A stretch of DNA of 64,000 nt from contig NZ_CP119766.1 of assembly GCF_030378165.1 (NCBI RefSeq), positions 5,766,001 to 5,830,000 on the forward strand. Direction: 5' to 3'. The notes under the pieces were generated by a model. It ran no database searches. It had not been told where the DNA came from and worked only from the letters and a program-made list of their open reading frames with translations. This DNA is from Flavobacterium panacagri. GTDB lineage: Bacteria; Bacteroidota; Bacteroidia; Flavobacteriales; Flavobacteriaceae. The position numbers and the translations under genes were made by a program. Numbering within the stretch: position 1 is the first letter of the stretch; every line of letters starts with the position of its first letter. Below, piece by piece: positions 34,161-41,757 of this stretch.

Positions 34161-34398
34161 GCCACGAAGGCTCTAAGGCACTAAGTTTTTTTATTTTTTA
34201 AATATTTAAAATTGAATTGCGTCCAGCTTTAGCTGGATGATCACAAGAATTATACTAACAAGGCTTTAGCCAAACAATTTGGATGTTTGGCTAAAGCCTT
34301 TTACATTTCAAATTTTATACCTCCAGCTAAAGCTGGAGGCAATTCAATTCGCCGTAGAAAAAAACTTGAAAAACTTAGTGCCTTAGCGCCTTCGTGGC
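34161..34398. repeat. Triple-nested intergenic inverted repeat
   Basis: Three layers share one centre. Outer: GCCACGAAGGCTCTAAGGCA onward (34161-34192) and its imperfect complement (34369-34398). Middle: TTGAATTGCGTCCAGCTTTA (about 34212-34231) and complement-like TCCAGCTAAAGCTGGAGGC onward to AATTCAATT (34322-34349). Inner: the perfect 17-bp AAGGCTTTAGCCAAACA (34260-34276) / TGTTTGGCTAAAGCCTT (34284-34300). It fills most of the 381-bp spacer before the ClC gene. Confidence 0.92.
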
Positions 34399-34486
34399 AA
34401 AATCTTACACTGAGAGAATTTTCCTGTTTATATTCATTTTAACACACTAAATTAAAGATTTCCTATAAAAAACCGAATTTGATGCT

Positions 34487-34494
34487 TAATTTTG
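34487..34494 (+). promoter_or_regulatory. -7 box of the ClC gene
   Basis: TAATTTTG matches TAnnTTTG and ends 40 bases before the ATG at 34535. Confidence 0.6.
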
Positions 34495-34534
34495 TGATCC
34501 GCATAAAAAAAGTGCGATTTCAAATTTACTTCTG

Positions 34535-35812
34535 ATGAACAAAACGGCGCAAATCAAAAAAAATCATCAATTCATTAAATTCCGAAAATTAGTTATTGTT
34601 TCTATTTTAATTGGCTTTCTTTCAGCCTTTCTCGGAATTTCACTAAAAAAAATAACCGAATATTACGAAGAAATCTTCTTTCACGAGGTATCGGTTCATC
34701 CAGTATTCTACATTATTTTTCCAGTTTTTGGATTATCTGTAATTTATTTTCTGAGACAGTATCTTTTCAAGAAAAAAGAAAATAAAGGAATTAAAGAAGT
34801 TTTTGAAAGTACACAGACTAAAAAAAATCTTCCCTCTTATAAAATTCCATCTCACTTTATAAATGGTTTATTAACTGTTATTTTCGGAGGTTCAACAGGA
34901 ATCGAAGTTTCGACAGTAGTAGCTACAGCAACAATTGGTTCTGTTGCGCATGAAAAAGAAAATGTTTTCCGTCAATACAAAACCGAATTAATTTGTGCGG
35001 GAGTTGCTGCGGGAGTTACAGCACTTTTCAGCAGTCCGATTGCGGGAATTTTATTTGCTTTTGAAGTAATTTCCAGAAAAGTGACTCGTGCCTTTATTAT
35101 CTCAAATGTAATTGCAGTTTCGATTGCATTTGGTTTATTGACCATTTTAAAAGAAGAACCTTTATTTGCCGTATCTGTTACAACTTGGCACTTAAAAGCG
35201 ATTCCGTACTTTATTCTTTTGGGAATTTTAGCAGGTATGAATTCGGTTTATTTGACTAAATGTGTTTTATTCATCAAATCACAATTCGGAAAAATCGATA
35301 CCCATTATTATAAAATCATTATTGGTTCAGCTGTTTTAAGTATTTCGTTATTCTTTTTTCCTCAATTATATGGAGAAGGATATCATGCAATCAAAGGGAT
35401 TTTCGGCAGTTCAAGTCAGCTTCCGTTAACCATAACTTTAGCACTAACTTTTATTGCAATATTGATCTTAAAACCAATTGTAACTTCAATTACACTGGCA
35501 TCAGGAGGCGACGGAGGTGTTTTTGCGCCAAGTTTGTTTATCGGTGCTTTTTTAGGATTGTTATTAGCTTCTATCTTAAACAGCTTCTTTCATGTAAATG
35601 TGATTCCAGTAAACTTTATGATTATCGGAATGGCCGCAGTTTTAAGCGCAAGCATCCACGCTCCATTTACAGCCATCTTTTTGGTATGCGGTTTAACAAA
35701 TGATTATACTTTGTTTTTACCAATTTTGGCAGTTTGTTTAATTTCAAAATATACAGCAAAAACAATTTATCCATATACCGTATACAGTTACGCTCCAAGC
35801 TTGACGAAATAA
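34535..35812 (+). CDS. ClC-family chloride channel/antiporter
   Basis: The 425-residue membrane protein has the ClC core: VIFGGSTGIEVS (about 110-121) in the position of the GxEGP gating motif, with the glutamate kept but the following GP replaced by VS; FSSPIAGILFAFEV (about 164-177); and SGGDGGVFAPSLFIGAFLG, the GxFxP anion-binding region. About ten to eleven membrane helices are expected. No CBS domains are present. Whether it is a channel or a proton-coupled exchanger cannot be told. It precedes the HPP gene, possibly in one unit with a repeat between them. Confidence 0.9.
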   Translation: MNKTAQIKKNHQFIKFRKLVIVSILIGFLSAFLGISLKKITEYYEEIFFHEVSVHPVFYIIFPVFGLSVIYFLRQYLFKKKENKGIKEVFESTQTKKNLPSYKIPSHFINGLLTVIFGGSTGIEVSTVVATATIGSVAHEKENVFRQYKTELICAGVAAGVTALFSSPIAGILFAFEVISRKVTRAFIISNVIAVSIAFGLLTILKEEPLFAVSVTTWHLKAIPYFILLGILAGMNSVYLTKCVLFIKSQFGKIDTHYYKIIIGSAVLSISLFFFPQLYGEGYHAIKGIFGSSSQLPLTITLALTFIAILILKPIVTSITLASGGDGGVFAPSLFIGAFLGLLLASILNSFFHVNVIPVNFMIIGMAAVLSASIHAPFTAIFLVCGLTNDYTLFLPILAVCLISKYTAKTIYPYTVYSYAPSLTK

Positions 35813-35820
35813 TTTTTTTC

Positions 35821-35879
35821 GCCACAAATTCACTAATTTCTCTAATATGTTTTGCGTAAAAAATTCGTGAATTCGTGGC
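35821..35879. repeat. GCCACAAATTCAC inverted repeat between ClC and HPP genes
   Basis: GCCACAAATTCAC (35821-35833) and GTGAATTCGTGGC (35867-35879) match except at one base. The word is shared with 10211-10257 and 49317-49364. A GTG within the right arm creates a false upstream start for the HPP gene. Confidence 0.85.
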
Positions 35880-35907
35880 TAATAATACCACAATTGAATA
35901 TCAAATT

Positions 35908-36507
35908 ATGCCAACTCAAAAATTAAAAAGAAGCTATCGCAAAACACGTTATATTCTTTATAAAGAAACTTTAATTGATTACAAAGAACATTTTTGGTCG
36001 TTTTTAGGATCTTTTGTTGGAATTGGAATTTTGGCTTATTTAGAAGCATCTCATTTTTCAGGAAGTGATGTTGTATATTTGATTGGTTCTTTTGGAGCAT
36101 CCAGCGTTTTGGTTTACGGAATTATTCAGAGTCCTTTTTCACAGCCAAGAAATTTAATTGGAGGACACTTAATTTCAGCTTTTATAGGGGTTACCATAAA
36201 TAAACTTGTTCCAGATATTGTTTGGATTTCTGCTCCATTGGCAGTTTCGCTTTCTATTATTTTTATGCAGATTACCAAAACACTCCATCCGCCAGGAGGC
36301 GCAACGGCCTTAATTGCCGTTACAGGTTCTGCACAAATAAAAGGTTTAGGTTATATGTATGTAATTTCACCAGTATTGGTTGGCGTACTTATATTATTTG
36401 TAACCGCTTTGATTTTCAACAATATGACGTCAAGTAGAAGTTATCCGAGTCATAGCACTTATCACAAACATTATCATAAAATTCGAAAGAGATTCACTGG
36501 GAAGTAA
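35908..36507 (+). CDS. HPP-family membrane protein
   Basis: The 199-residue protein has four membrane helices and the family motif HPPGGATALIAV (about 129-140), plus the conserved SFGASSVLVYGI and QPRNLIGGHLISAFIG segments. HPP proteins in cyanobacteria and chloroplasts have been linked to nitrite transport. The frame opens at 35875 with GTG inside the repeat, so I choose ATG at 35908 (MPTQKLKR). Its place beside a ClC gene suggests a shared anion-transport theme, which is inference. Confidence 0.9.
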   Translation: MPTQKLKRSYRKTRYILYKETLIDYKEHFWSFLGSFVGIGILAYLEASHFSGSDVVYLIGSFGASSVLVYGIIQSPFSQPRNLIGGHLISAFIGVTINKLVPDIVWISAPLAVSLSIIFMQITKTLHPPGGATALIAVTGSAQIKGLGYMYVISPVLVGVLILFVTALIFNNMTSSRSYPSHSTYHKHYHKIRKRFTGK

Positions 36508-36520
36508 TTCTAATCCCTAT

Positions 36521-36600
36521 TCCTGCAAGGTTTTCAAAACCTTGTGAGTTTGTAATGGTATTAAAATTATACCTACAAGGTTTTGAAAACCTTGCAGGAG
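36521..36600. repeat. CCTGCAAGGTTTT-family repeat
   Basis: CTGCAAGGTTTTCAAAACC (36523-36541) is a near-palindrome on its own, and CCTACAAGGTTTTGAAAACC (36572-36591) then TTGCAGG follows. The two halves also pair with each other. It matches the repeat before trpA (13318-13405) word for word in places. Confidence 0.85.
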
Positions 36601-36688
36601 CACCAGCTAAATAAACAACAGTAAATCAAAAGATTAAAATCTTTTCAACAAATCTCAATTCACAATTCGTATTTCGTTTTTTATATTT

Positions 36689-36696
36689 TACCTTTG
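36689..36696 (+). promoter_or_regulatory. -7 box of the pRiA4b-type gene
   Basis: TACCTTTG matches TAnnTTTG and ends 23 bases before the ATG at 36720. Confidence 0.62.
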
Positions 36697-36719
36697 ACCT
36701 CTCAATAAAAACAAAGATT

Positions 36720-37262
36720 ATGGTTTATAAATTTAGAGTAATTCTAGACGCCGAAGAAGATATTTTTAGAGACATTGCTATTCTTGAGGAAGATACTCTT
36801 GAGGATTTACACAATGCAATCTTCAACGCTTTTGGCTTTGACGGCTCAGAAGTGGCTTCATTTTATACTTGCGATGATACTTGGAATCAAGAAGATGAAA
36901 TTCCGCTTTTTGATACAGGAGATGTTCCTGGAGAAATAAGAACCATGAACGATTATCCGTTATCTAGTATCTTAGATAAAGAAAACACAAAAATTATCTA
37001 CGTTTACGATTTCATCAGTATGTGGACTTTCTTAGTAGAATTGGCTGCTGTTGAAGATGAAGCTGTAGGAGCAACTTATCCTGAAACGTTATTTTCTCAT
37101 GGAGAAATGCCTTCAGACGCTATCGAAAAAAACTTCGAAGCCGATGATATGCACAACGACATCTACGGAGAATTTGAAGACGACTTAGACGAAGATGATC
37201 TTGATATGTTCGAAGGGGATGATAGCTTCGAAGATTATGGATTTGAGGAGAATTGGAACTGA
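36720..37262 (+). CDS. pRiA4b ORF-3-like (IS1096 TnpR passenger) family protein
   Basis: The 180-residue acidic protein has the pRiA4b_ORF3-like fold in its first 130 residues: VYKFRVILDAEEDIFRDIAI, then LEDLHNAIFNAFGFD and KIIYVYDFISMWTFLVELAAVED. The C-terminal 50 residues are extremely acidic (runs of D and E in EDDLDEDDLDMFEGDD). Despite the name, nothing here is an IS1096 element: no transposase or terminal repeats are linked to it. It starts at ATG 36720 with a good -7 box, and its stop is 2-3 bases before the left arm of the four-helix-bundle repeat element. Function unknown. Confidence 0.85.
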   Translation: MVYKFRVILDAEEDIFRDIAILEEDTLEDLHNAIFNAFGFDGSEVASFYTCDDTWNQEDEIPLFDTGDVPGEIRTMNDYPLSSILDKENTKIIYVYDFISMWTFLVELAAVEDEAVGATYPETLFSHGEMPSDAIEKNFEADDMHNDIYGEFEDDLDEDDLDMFEGDDSFEDYGFEENWN

Positions 37263-37318
37263 CGTGAGTTGCTAAGATACTGAGACGCTAAGATTCTAAG
37301 TTTTTAAATTTGAGGGAT

Positions 37319-37355
37319 TTTTCTTATTTTTAAAATTAATTTAAAAATAAGAAAA
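37319..37355 (+). promoter_or_regulatory. Perfect 16-bp hairpin over the four-helix-bundle start codon
   Basis: TTTTCTTATTTTTAAA (37319-37334) and TTTAAAAATAAGAAAA (37340-37355) pair perfectly around a 5-base loop. The last A of the 3' arm is the first base of the ATG. In RNA this would block initiation. In DNA it is a second inverted repeat inside the outer arms. Confidence 0.85.
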
Positions 37356-37714
37356 TGAGTCATTTTAGAAAAATCTTAGTTTGGCAAAAGTCAATGTCCT
37401 TAGTTACCAAAATTTACAAAGCAACACGTACATTTCCAAAAGAAGAAATGTTTGGATTAACTTCACAGATACGTCGAAGTTCAGTTTCAATTCCGAGCAA
37501 TATTGCGGAAGGATCAGGTAGAGAAACCACTAAAGATTTTTTACGATTTTTATATATCTCTCTTGGTTCCATATTTGAGATGCAGACTCAACTCGAAATT
37601 GCAAAAAATATTATTTATATAAACGAAGAAGAATTTAACCTTTTATATGAGGATAGTCGAGAGATTGAAAGAATGTTAGCGTCATTAATCAGAAAATTAA
37701 AAGACAGTAACTAA
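37355..37714 (+). CDS. Four-helix-bundle protein (23S rRNA IVP/S23 family)
   Basis: The 119-residue protein has the family signature: VWQKSMSLVTKIYKATRTFPKEEMFGLTSQIRRSSVSIPSNIAEGSGR (about 9-56), then TTKDFLRFLYISLGSIFEMQTQLEIAK and a final IERMLASLIRKLKDSN helix. Relatives include proteins encoded in 23S rRNA intervening sequences of spirochetes and accessory proteins of diversity-generating retroelements. No reverse transcriptase or rRNA is in this window. It lies alone inside an inverted repeat, with a perfect hairpin over its start. Its role is unknown, but a structural analogy with IVS (gene inside a long stem) is clear. Confidence 0.9.
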   Translation: MSHFRKILVWQKSMSLVTKIYKATRTFPKEEMFGLTSQIRRSSVSIPSNIAEGSGRETTKDFLRFLYISLGSIFEMQTQLEIAKNIIYINEEEFNLLYEDSREIERMLASLIRKLKDSN

Positions 37715-37760
37715 AAAAACTTAGAATCTTAGAAACTTAGAATCTCAGCAACTCAAAAAA

Positions 37761-38819
37761 ATGATCAACCTATTCAACACCCACATCGATACGCTTTCTA
37801 TACATCGCGTAGGAAATAAAAGCCGTAACGAAGCTATTTTTTTATCAGAGCAGCCATTTAATCTTAATGACGAAATTGTTCCTTTGATAAAAGAATTCTT
37901 TTTTAAGCCTTTTAGAGAAAAAGAAGAAAACTATTATCAGTTTGCACACGAAGTGGACTTGGACTACAACGACATGTTTAAATATGCAACTGAGATTTTT
38001 ACTAATCCTGCCAATGTGCATGAGGTTTCTAAAAATATCACAAAGCATTTGTACGAGCAGTCAAATCATCCGCATATTAAAAACGGAGAGGTTTATGTTA
38101 CTTATTTAACCAATCTAAGTATTGACAATAATGTAGTTGATGCTATCGGAATTTTCAAAAGCGAGTTGCAAGCTGACTTTTTACAATTTGAAGAAAAAGA
38201 AAGTAATCTTGAAATGATCTTACAACAAGGAATCAACCTTAATAAATTAGACAAAGGATGTTTAATTTTTAACTTTAAAAAAGAAGAAGGATATAAAATC
38301 TTAACTGTAGACAGCAACCGTTATGATGCTCGTTACTGGTTAGAGCACTTTTTATCTGTAGACGCTTTTGAAGATGAAAATTTCATCACTAAAAAATATT
38401 TAAAATTCTGTCAAAACTTCGCAAAAGACGTGGTTTTGCCAGCAGAAGACAAGAAAGAGGAAGTAATGTTTATGAACCGATCTGTGAATTATTTCGCTAA
38501 AAATGATCAGTTTGAGGAGCAGAATTTCTTGAATGAAGTACTAGACAATCCTGAATTAATTCCTGAATTCAAAAACTATAAAGTGGATAAAGGAGAAAAA
38601 TACAGCATCGAAGATGTAACCTCATTCCCTATTGCCAATGCAGCAGTTTCTGACGCTAGAAAATCGATTAAAAACGTAATTAATCTGGACACTCATATTC
38701 AGATTAAAATGGATTTTATCAACCCTGAAAGTGCAGAAAAATTTGTTGAAAAAGGCTGGGATGAAGAAAAACAAATGTATTACTACTTAGTTTATTTCAA
38801 TAAAGAAGAAAAAAGCTAA
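37761..38819 (+). CDS. Nucleoid-associated protein (NdpA/YejK type)
   Basis: A 352-residue protein of the nucleoid-associated family (PF04245-like). It begins with INLFNTHIDTLSIHRVGNKSRNE and contains LTNLSIDNNVVDAIGIFKSE, DKGCLIFNFKKEEGYKILTVDSNRYDARYWLEHFL and KVDKGEKYSIEDVTSFPIAN. E. coli YejK binds the nucleoid and topoisomerases. The C-terminal NLDTHIQIKMDF region is consistent. It begins five bases after the right arm of the repeat element and ends before a strong terminator. Confidence 0.88.
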   Translation: MINLFNTHIDTLSIHRVGNKSRNEAIFLSEQPFNLNDEIVPLIKEFFFKPFREKEENYYQFAHEVDLDYNDMFKYATEIFTNPANVHEVSKNITKHLYEQSNHPHIKNGEVYVTYLTNLSIDNNVVDAIGIFKSELQADFLQFEEKESNLEMILQQGINLNKLDKGCLIFNFKKEEGYKILTVDSNRYDARYWLEHFLSVDAFEDENFITKKYLKFCQNFAKDVVLPAEDKKEEVMFMNRSVNYFAKNDQFEEQNFLNEVLDNPELIPEFKNYKVDKGEKYSIEDVTSFPIANAAVSDARKSIKNVINLDTHIQIKMDFINPESAEKFVEKGWDEEKQMYYYLVYFNKEEKS

Positions 38820-38853
38820 GAAGTTTTCATTTTCTATTACTTACTTAATACAG

Positions 38854-38890
38854 AAAACGGCAGTTACAAATGTAACTGCCGTTTTTTTTT
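38854..38890 (+). terminator. Terminator after the nucleoid-associated protein gene
   Basis: AAAACGGCAGTTACA (38854-38868) and TGTAACTGCCGTTTT (38871-38885) make a perfect 15-bp stem with a 2-base loop and a T run. Confidence 0.92.
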
Positions 38891-39044
38891 GATAATTTCT
38901 TTAGAAGTTCTAGCGCTAATTTTAAGTACTAAATCCTTACTAAATTTTACTTAATATTTTAACATTTTTTAATACATTCGCCAATATTTTAATTTTCATC
39001 AAATTAAACTACCCCAACTCTTTGCATAACTAAACCATTTTTAT

Positions 39045-40091
39045 ATGATAGTTTTCGGTCATCGAAATTTTAAGATTAAAGAAATTCATCCTAACGAATT
39101 AGGATTAATAGACGATACAGACTACATGATCGAAATTCGTCAAAAATATGTTCATATTTACTTTATTCCATTTTTTGGAATAGGAAAAATTTGGGGAATC
39201 AGAAAACATGGAGAATTGTATGAACTTCCTATGCCATTCATTCACGAAATAAAAAGGAGAGAAATAAAAGTTCGCAGTCCTTGGTATACTTATACTTTAC
39301 CCATATTATTACTTTTTGCTTCTATAATTTATTTTGGAGGAGAAGCCCTAAAAGAGCATGATCATGAAAAACGAAGCAAAATATATTTTACTGAAACCGT
39401 TCAAGGCATGTATTATAAAATTGATAATGCAAAAAGCAATGAAATTTATACATTGAATAATGTAGAAAAGGATGATTCAGAATCTAAAATGTATCTAAAA
39501 GTAGAAAAAGTATATCCTGAAAAAATTGTTTTTACCTTAATCCCAGGCTTTTTTCTCAACTCAACCAATACAGGAATAGAAGAATGCTACAATGATCACA
39601 AAGCAAATTTAGATATTATTGCTATCTCAAAAACAGAATTAAAAAAAGCGGTTAATGATGATTACGAACTTTCTAAAACCTATGCCTATAAAGGACAAAA
39701 ATTACTGAACTCAAATATTTCATACGCGTTGACGGAAATAGAAAAGAAATTTGATCCAAAAATATCTATTGCAGACACTTCTATAGATTATAAAACAATA
39801 AAAATTCAATTGCAGAACAATAGTGGTGCTTTTAAAATTGTATCATTCAAAAATATCACAAACTCAATACCATGGAGTAATAAATTGCCAATTGAAGTAA
39901 GTGCTGGGACAAGTTCTAATCCTACTTTTTTTATTTTAGAAAATACAGAAAATGACAAATTTAGCTTCTATGGCAATCAAGATTATAGTACTGAATTAAA
40001 AATTATTGATTCTAACAACATAGAATACACCTATCTTCTTCGCGGACGCGGAGCTTCAAATTTTATAACCCTAAGCTCTGTAAAATTATAA
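39045..40091 (+). CDS. Membrane protein of unknown function, zinc-ribbon-like N-terminus without cysteines
   Basis: The 348-residue protein begins with IVFGHRNFKIKEIHP and has YVHIYFIPFFGIGKIWGI (about 35-52), a pattern like the HxxxIPxxPIGK segment that follows the zinc-ribbon in small Bacteroidota membrane proteins, but the zinc-binding cysteines are absent. A single membrane helix is at about 82-100 (TYTLPILLLFASIIYFGG). The rest, about 250 residues, is beta-rich with no known motif. It is probably exposed to the periplasm. It is monocistronic and ends at a terminator. Confidence 0.68.
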   Translation: MIVFGHRNFKIKEIHPNELGLIDDTDYMIEIRQKYVHIYFIPFFGIGKIWGIRKHGELYELPMPFIHEIKRREIKVRSPWYTYTLPILLLFASIIYFGGEALKEHDHEKRSKIYFTETVQGMYYKIDNAKSNEIYTLNNVEKDDSESKMYLKVEKVYPEKIVFTLIPGFFLNSTNTGIEECYNDHKANLDIIAISKTELKKAVNDDYELSKTYAYKGQKLLNSNISYALTEIEKKFDPKISIADTSIDYKTIKIQLQNNSGAFKIVSFKNITNSIPWSNKLPIEVSAGTSSNPTFFILENTENDKFSFYGNQDYSTELKIIDSNNIEYTYLLRGRGASNFITLSSVKL

Positions 40092-40116
40092 ATGCAATTG
40101 CTTAAAATCTTAACCC

Positions 40117-40150
40117 AAAAAAGGCAGTCAAAAATTTGACTGCCTTTTTT
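40117..40150. terminator. Terminator between convergent genes
   Basis: AAGGCAGTCAAA and its complement TTTGACTGCCTT form a stem with A and T flanks on both sides. It could serve the plus-strand membrane protein gene and the minus-strand TetR gene, which converge here. Confidence 0.88.
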
Positions 40151-40168
40151 AGAATATAGCTTTTTACT

Positions 40169-40750
40169 TTAGAATACAGAAAATACTGCTTTTACAATAT
40201 CATCATAAACTTGTTTATCTCTTTCTCCCGTTCTTGCCAAAACACGAATACCCGAATAATTATTGAAGATAAATCGAGCTAAAACTTTCGCGTCAAGCTG
40301 TTTGGAAATATGTCCTGACTCCTGCCCTTTTTTAACGGCATTTGTAAAAACTAATTCCATGGTCTGACTATTATCTTTGACAATCTTTGCAATCTCTTCA
40401 TCATGCATAGCCAACTCAACAGAAGAGTTAACCATGAAACAACCCTTTGTAATTCGGTCTTCTAAACTTTCGATTACGGCTTGTTTAAAAATATCCCGCA
40501 ATGTTTCTTTGACATTTTCAGACTTTTCTAAAAGTTCTTTTACAGTATTCTGAGCCTGTAGTTGATAACGCTGTAAAGATTTGGAAAACAACTTTTGTTT
40601 ATCTCCAAAAGTATCATACAAACTCGAACGGCTTAAACCTAAATATGTTACCAAATCTTGGGCAGATGTTCCGTTATATCCTTTATGCCAAAAAATTTCG
40701 ATTGCTTTATCTAAAGCCTTTTCCTCATTAAATTCTTTCGTTCTAGCCAT
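40169..40750 (-). CDS. TetR/AcrR-family regulator
   Basis: The 193-residue protein begins MARTKEFNEEKALDKAIEIF, with the HTH at about 8-48 (WHKGYNGTSAQDLVTYLGLSRSSLYDTFGDKQKLF). The C-terminal ligand domain resembles the YxaF/LmrA branch. The frame opens further upstream (40798), but the ATG at 40750 lies behind a proper -7 box and gives the family start. The SDR gene is directly upstream on the same strand. Both have a GGAAC-type palindrome just before their -7 box, so it likely represses itself and the SDR. Confidence 0.9.
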   Translation of the reverse strand: MARTKEFNEEKALDKAIEIFWHKGYNGTSAQDLVTYLGLSRSSLYDTFGDKQKLFSKSLQRYQLQAQNTVKELLEKSENVKETLRDIFKQAVIESLEDRITKGCFMVNSSVELAMHDEEIAKIVKDNSQTMELVFTNAVKKGQESGHISKQLDAKVLARFIFNNYSGIRVLARTGERDKQVYDDIVKAVFSVF

Positions 40751-40773
40751 GATATCCAAATTAATTTTCGTTA

Positions 40774-40805
40774 CAAAGGTAATCATTAAACGGAACAATC
40801 GTTCC
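40774..40805 (-). promoter_or_regulatory. Promoter and operator of the TetR gene
   Basis: The minus-strand -7 box TACCTTTG is at 40781-40774. The palindrome GGAACAATCGTTCC at 40792-40805 lies just upstream of it. The half-site matches the larger operator at 41629-41652. Confidence 0.75.
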
Positions 40806-40822
40806 TGAATTAGTCAAAAAAA

Positions 40823-41575
40823 TTACAATACAGTGTTTACAGTAAGTCCACCGTCAACAACAATCTCTGTTCCTGTAATAAATGATGCATCATCTGAAGC
40901 AAGGAAAGCAATAGTTTTTGCTACTTCAGCAGCTTGTCCAAAACGTTTTAATAAAATCTTTTGCCCTAAAGCAGCTCCTAAACCTTCTACTTCTTCTTTT
41001 TCTAAACCTACTTTTGCATACAGAGGTGTTTCAATTGGGCCAGGAGAAACGGCATTAACTCTGATTTTTCTTCCTGCTAATTCAGCGGCAAAGATTCTGT
41101 TTAAGGATAAAACTGCTGCTTTACTTGCTCCATAAACACTTGAACCCGGCATTCCCAATTGAGCATTTACAGAAGTATTAAAAATAATAGAACCTCCATC
41201 ATTTAAAATTGGCAACACTTTTTGAACAGTAAAATAAACTCCTTTAACGTTCACATTCATTATACTGTCATAATGTTCTTCTGAGGCTGCATCTACTGGA
41301 GCAAAAGCTGCAATTCCTGCATTCAAAAATAAAATATCAACTTTTCCGAATTTTCCTTTTACTTCCTCAACCAAATTATCAATCGATTTTAGATCTGATT
41401 GATCTGCTACAATTCCAGTAACATTTAATTCTGTCTCGGCTTTTGCCAAAGCTTCTTTGTTTCTTCCTGTTACAATTACTTTTGCACCTTTTGATGCTAA
41501 TTCTGCTGCAGCTGCATATCCAATTCCGCTGTTTCCACCTGTTACGATTGCAACTTTGTTTTCTAAATTTTTCAT
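40823..41575 (-). CDS. Short-chain dehydrogenase/reductase (SDR)
   Basis: A 250-residue classical SDR: cofactor motif VTGGNSGIGYAAA (about 12-24), NAGIAAFAP (about 86-94), the active-site YGASKAAV (Tyr about 148, Lys about 152) and VSPGPIETPLY. The cofactor is probably NADP(H), as VTGRNKE follows the second strand. It ends 73 bp before the TetR start on the same strand, and its promoter carries a perfect palindromic operator matching the TetR's own. Such SDRs reduce small aldehydes, ketones or quinones, but the substrate is not predictable. Confidence 0.93.
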   Translation of the reverse strand: MKNLENKVAIVTGGNSGIGYAAAAELASKGAKVIVTGRNKEALAKAETELNVTGIVADQSDLKSIDNLVEEVKGKFGKVDILFLNAGIAAFAPVDAASEEHYDSIMNVNVKGVYFTVQKVLPILNDGGSIIFNTSVNAQLGMPGSSVYGASKAAVLSLNRIFAAELAGRKIRVNAVSPGPIETPLYAKVGLEKEEVEGLGAALGQKILLKRFGQAAEVAKTIAFLASDDASFITGTEIVVDGGLTVNTVL

Positions 41576-41618
41576 TTTATTTGTTATTTAAGTTATTGAT
41601 TATTCAATTATTATGGCA

Positions 41619-41652
41619 CAAAGATATTATAACGGAACGATCGTTCCGTTAT
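41619..41652 (-). promoter_or_regulatory. Promoter and 24-bp perfect palindromic operator of the SDR gene
   Basis: The 24-bp perfect palindrome centred on CGGAACGATCGTTCCG spans 41629-41652. Minus-strand -7 box TATCTTTG is at 41626-41619, immediately downstream, so the operator lies between the -33 and -7 elements. Same half-site as at 40792-40805. Confidence 0.85.
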
Positions 41653-41757
41653 TTACTAAGTTAATATTTTGTTAAAACAAATAACTGATTTTAGAAATGC
41701 CCGTCAAATAAGGAATTTATCTATGGAATAATAAAGGAAAGAAATCGTAAAATGTCG

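Larger units (their letters stand above)
37265..37755. mobile_element. Candidate element: inverted repeats of TTAGnnnC words enclosing a four-helix-bundle gene
   Basis: The left arm (37265-37305, TGAGTTGCTAAGATACTG onward) and right arm (37713-37755, ending ATCTCAGCAACTCA) are complementary at about 35 of 41 positions. They enclose one gene (37355-37714). The element takes up the whole spacer from two bases after the pRiA4b-type stop to five bases before the NdpA-type ATG. The arm words are those of the gene-free repeats at 8297, 19916, 28320 and 49267. No target-site duplication is evident, so mobility is inferred. Confidence 0.6.

Noticed and set aside
35875..35907. GTG start of the HPP gene
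   Set aside because: The GTG is part of the repeat word ATTCGTGGC. The ATG at 35908 is the natural start.
36720..37262. Insertion sequence IS1096, suggested by the family name of the encoded protein
   Set aside because: No transposase, terminal inverted repeats or target duplication belong to it. The family name is historical.
37355..37714. Ribosomal protein S23 or part of a diversity-generating retroelement
   Set aside because: The fold is shared, but no rRNA operon, reverse transcriptase or template/variable repeat is in the window.
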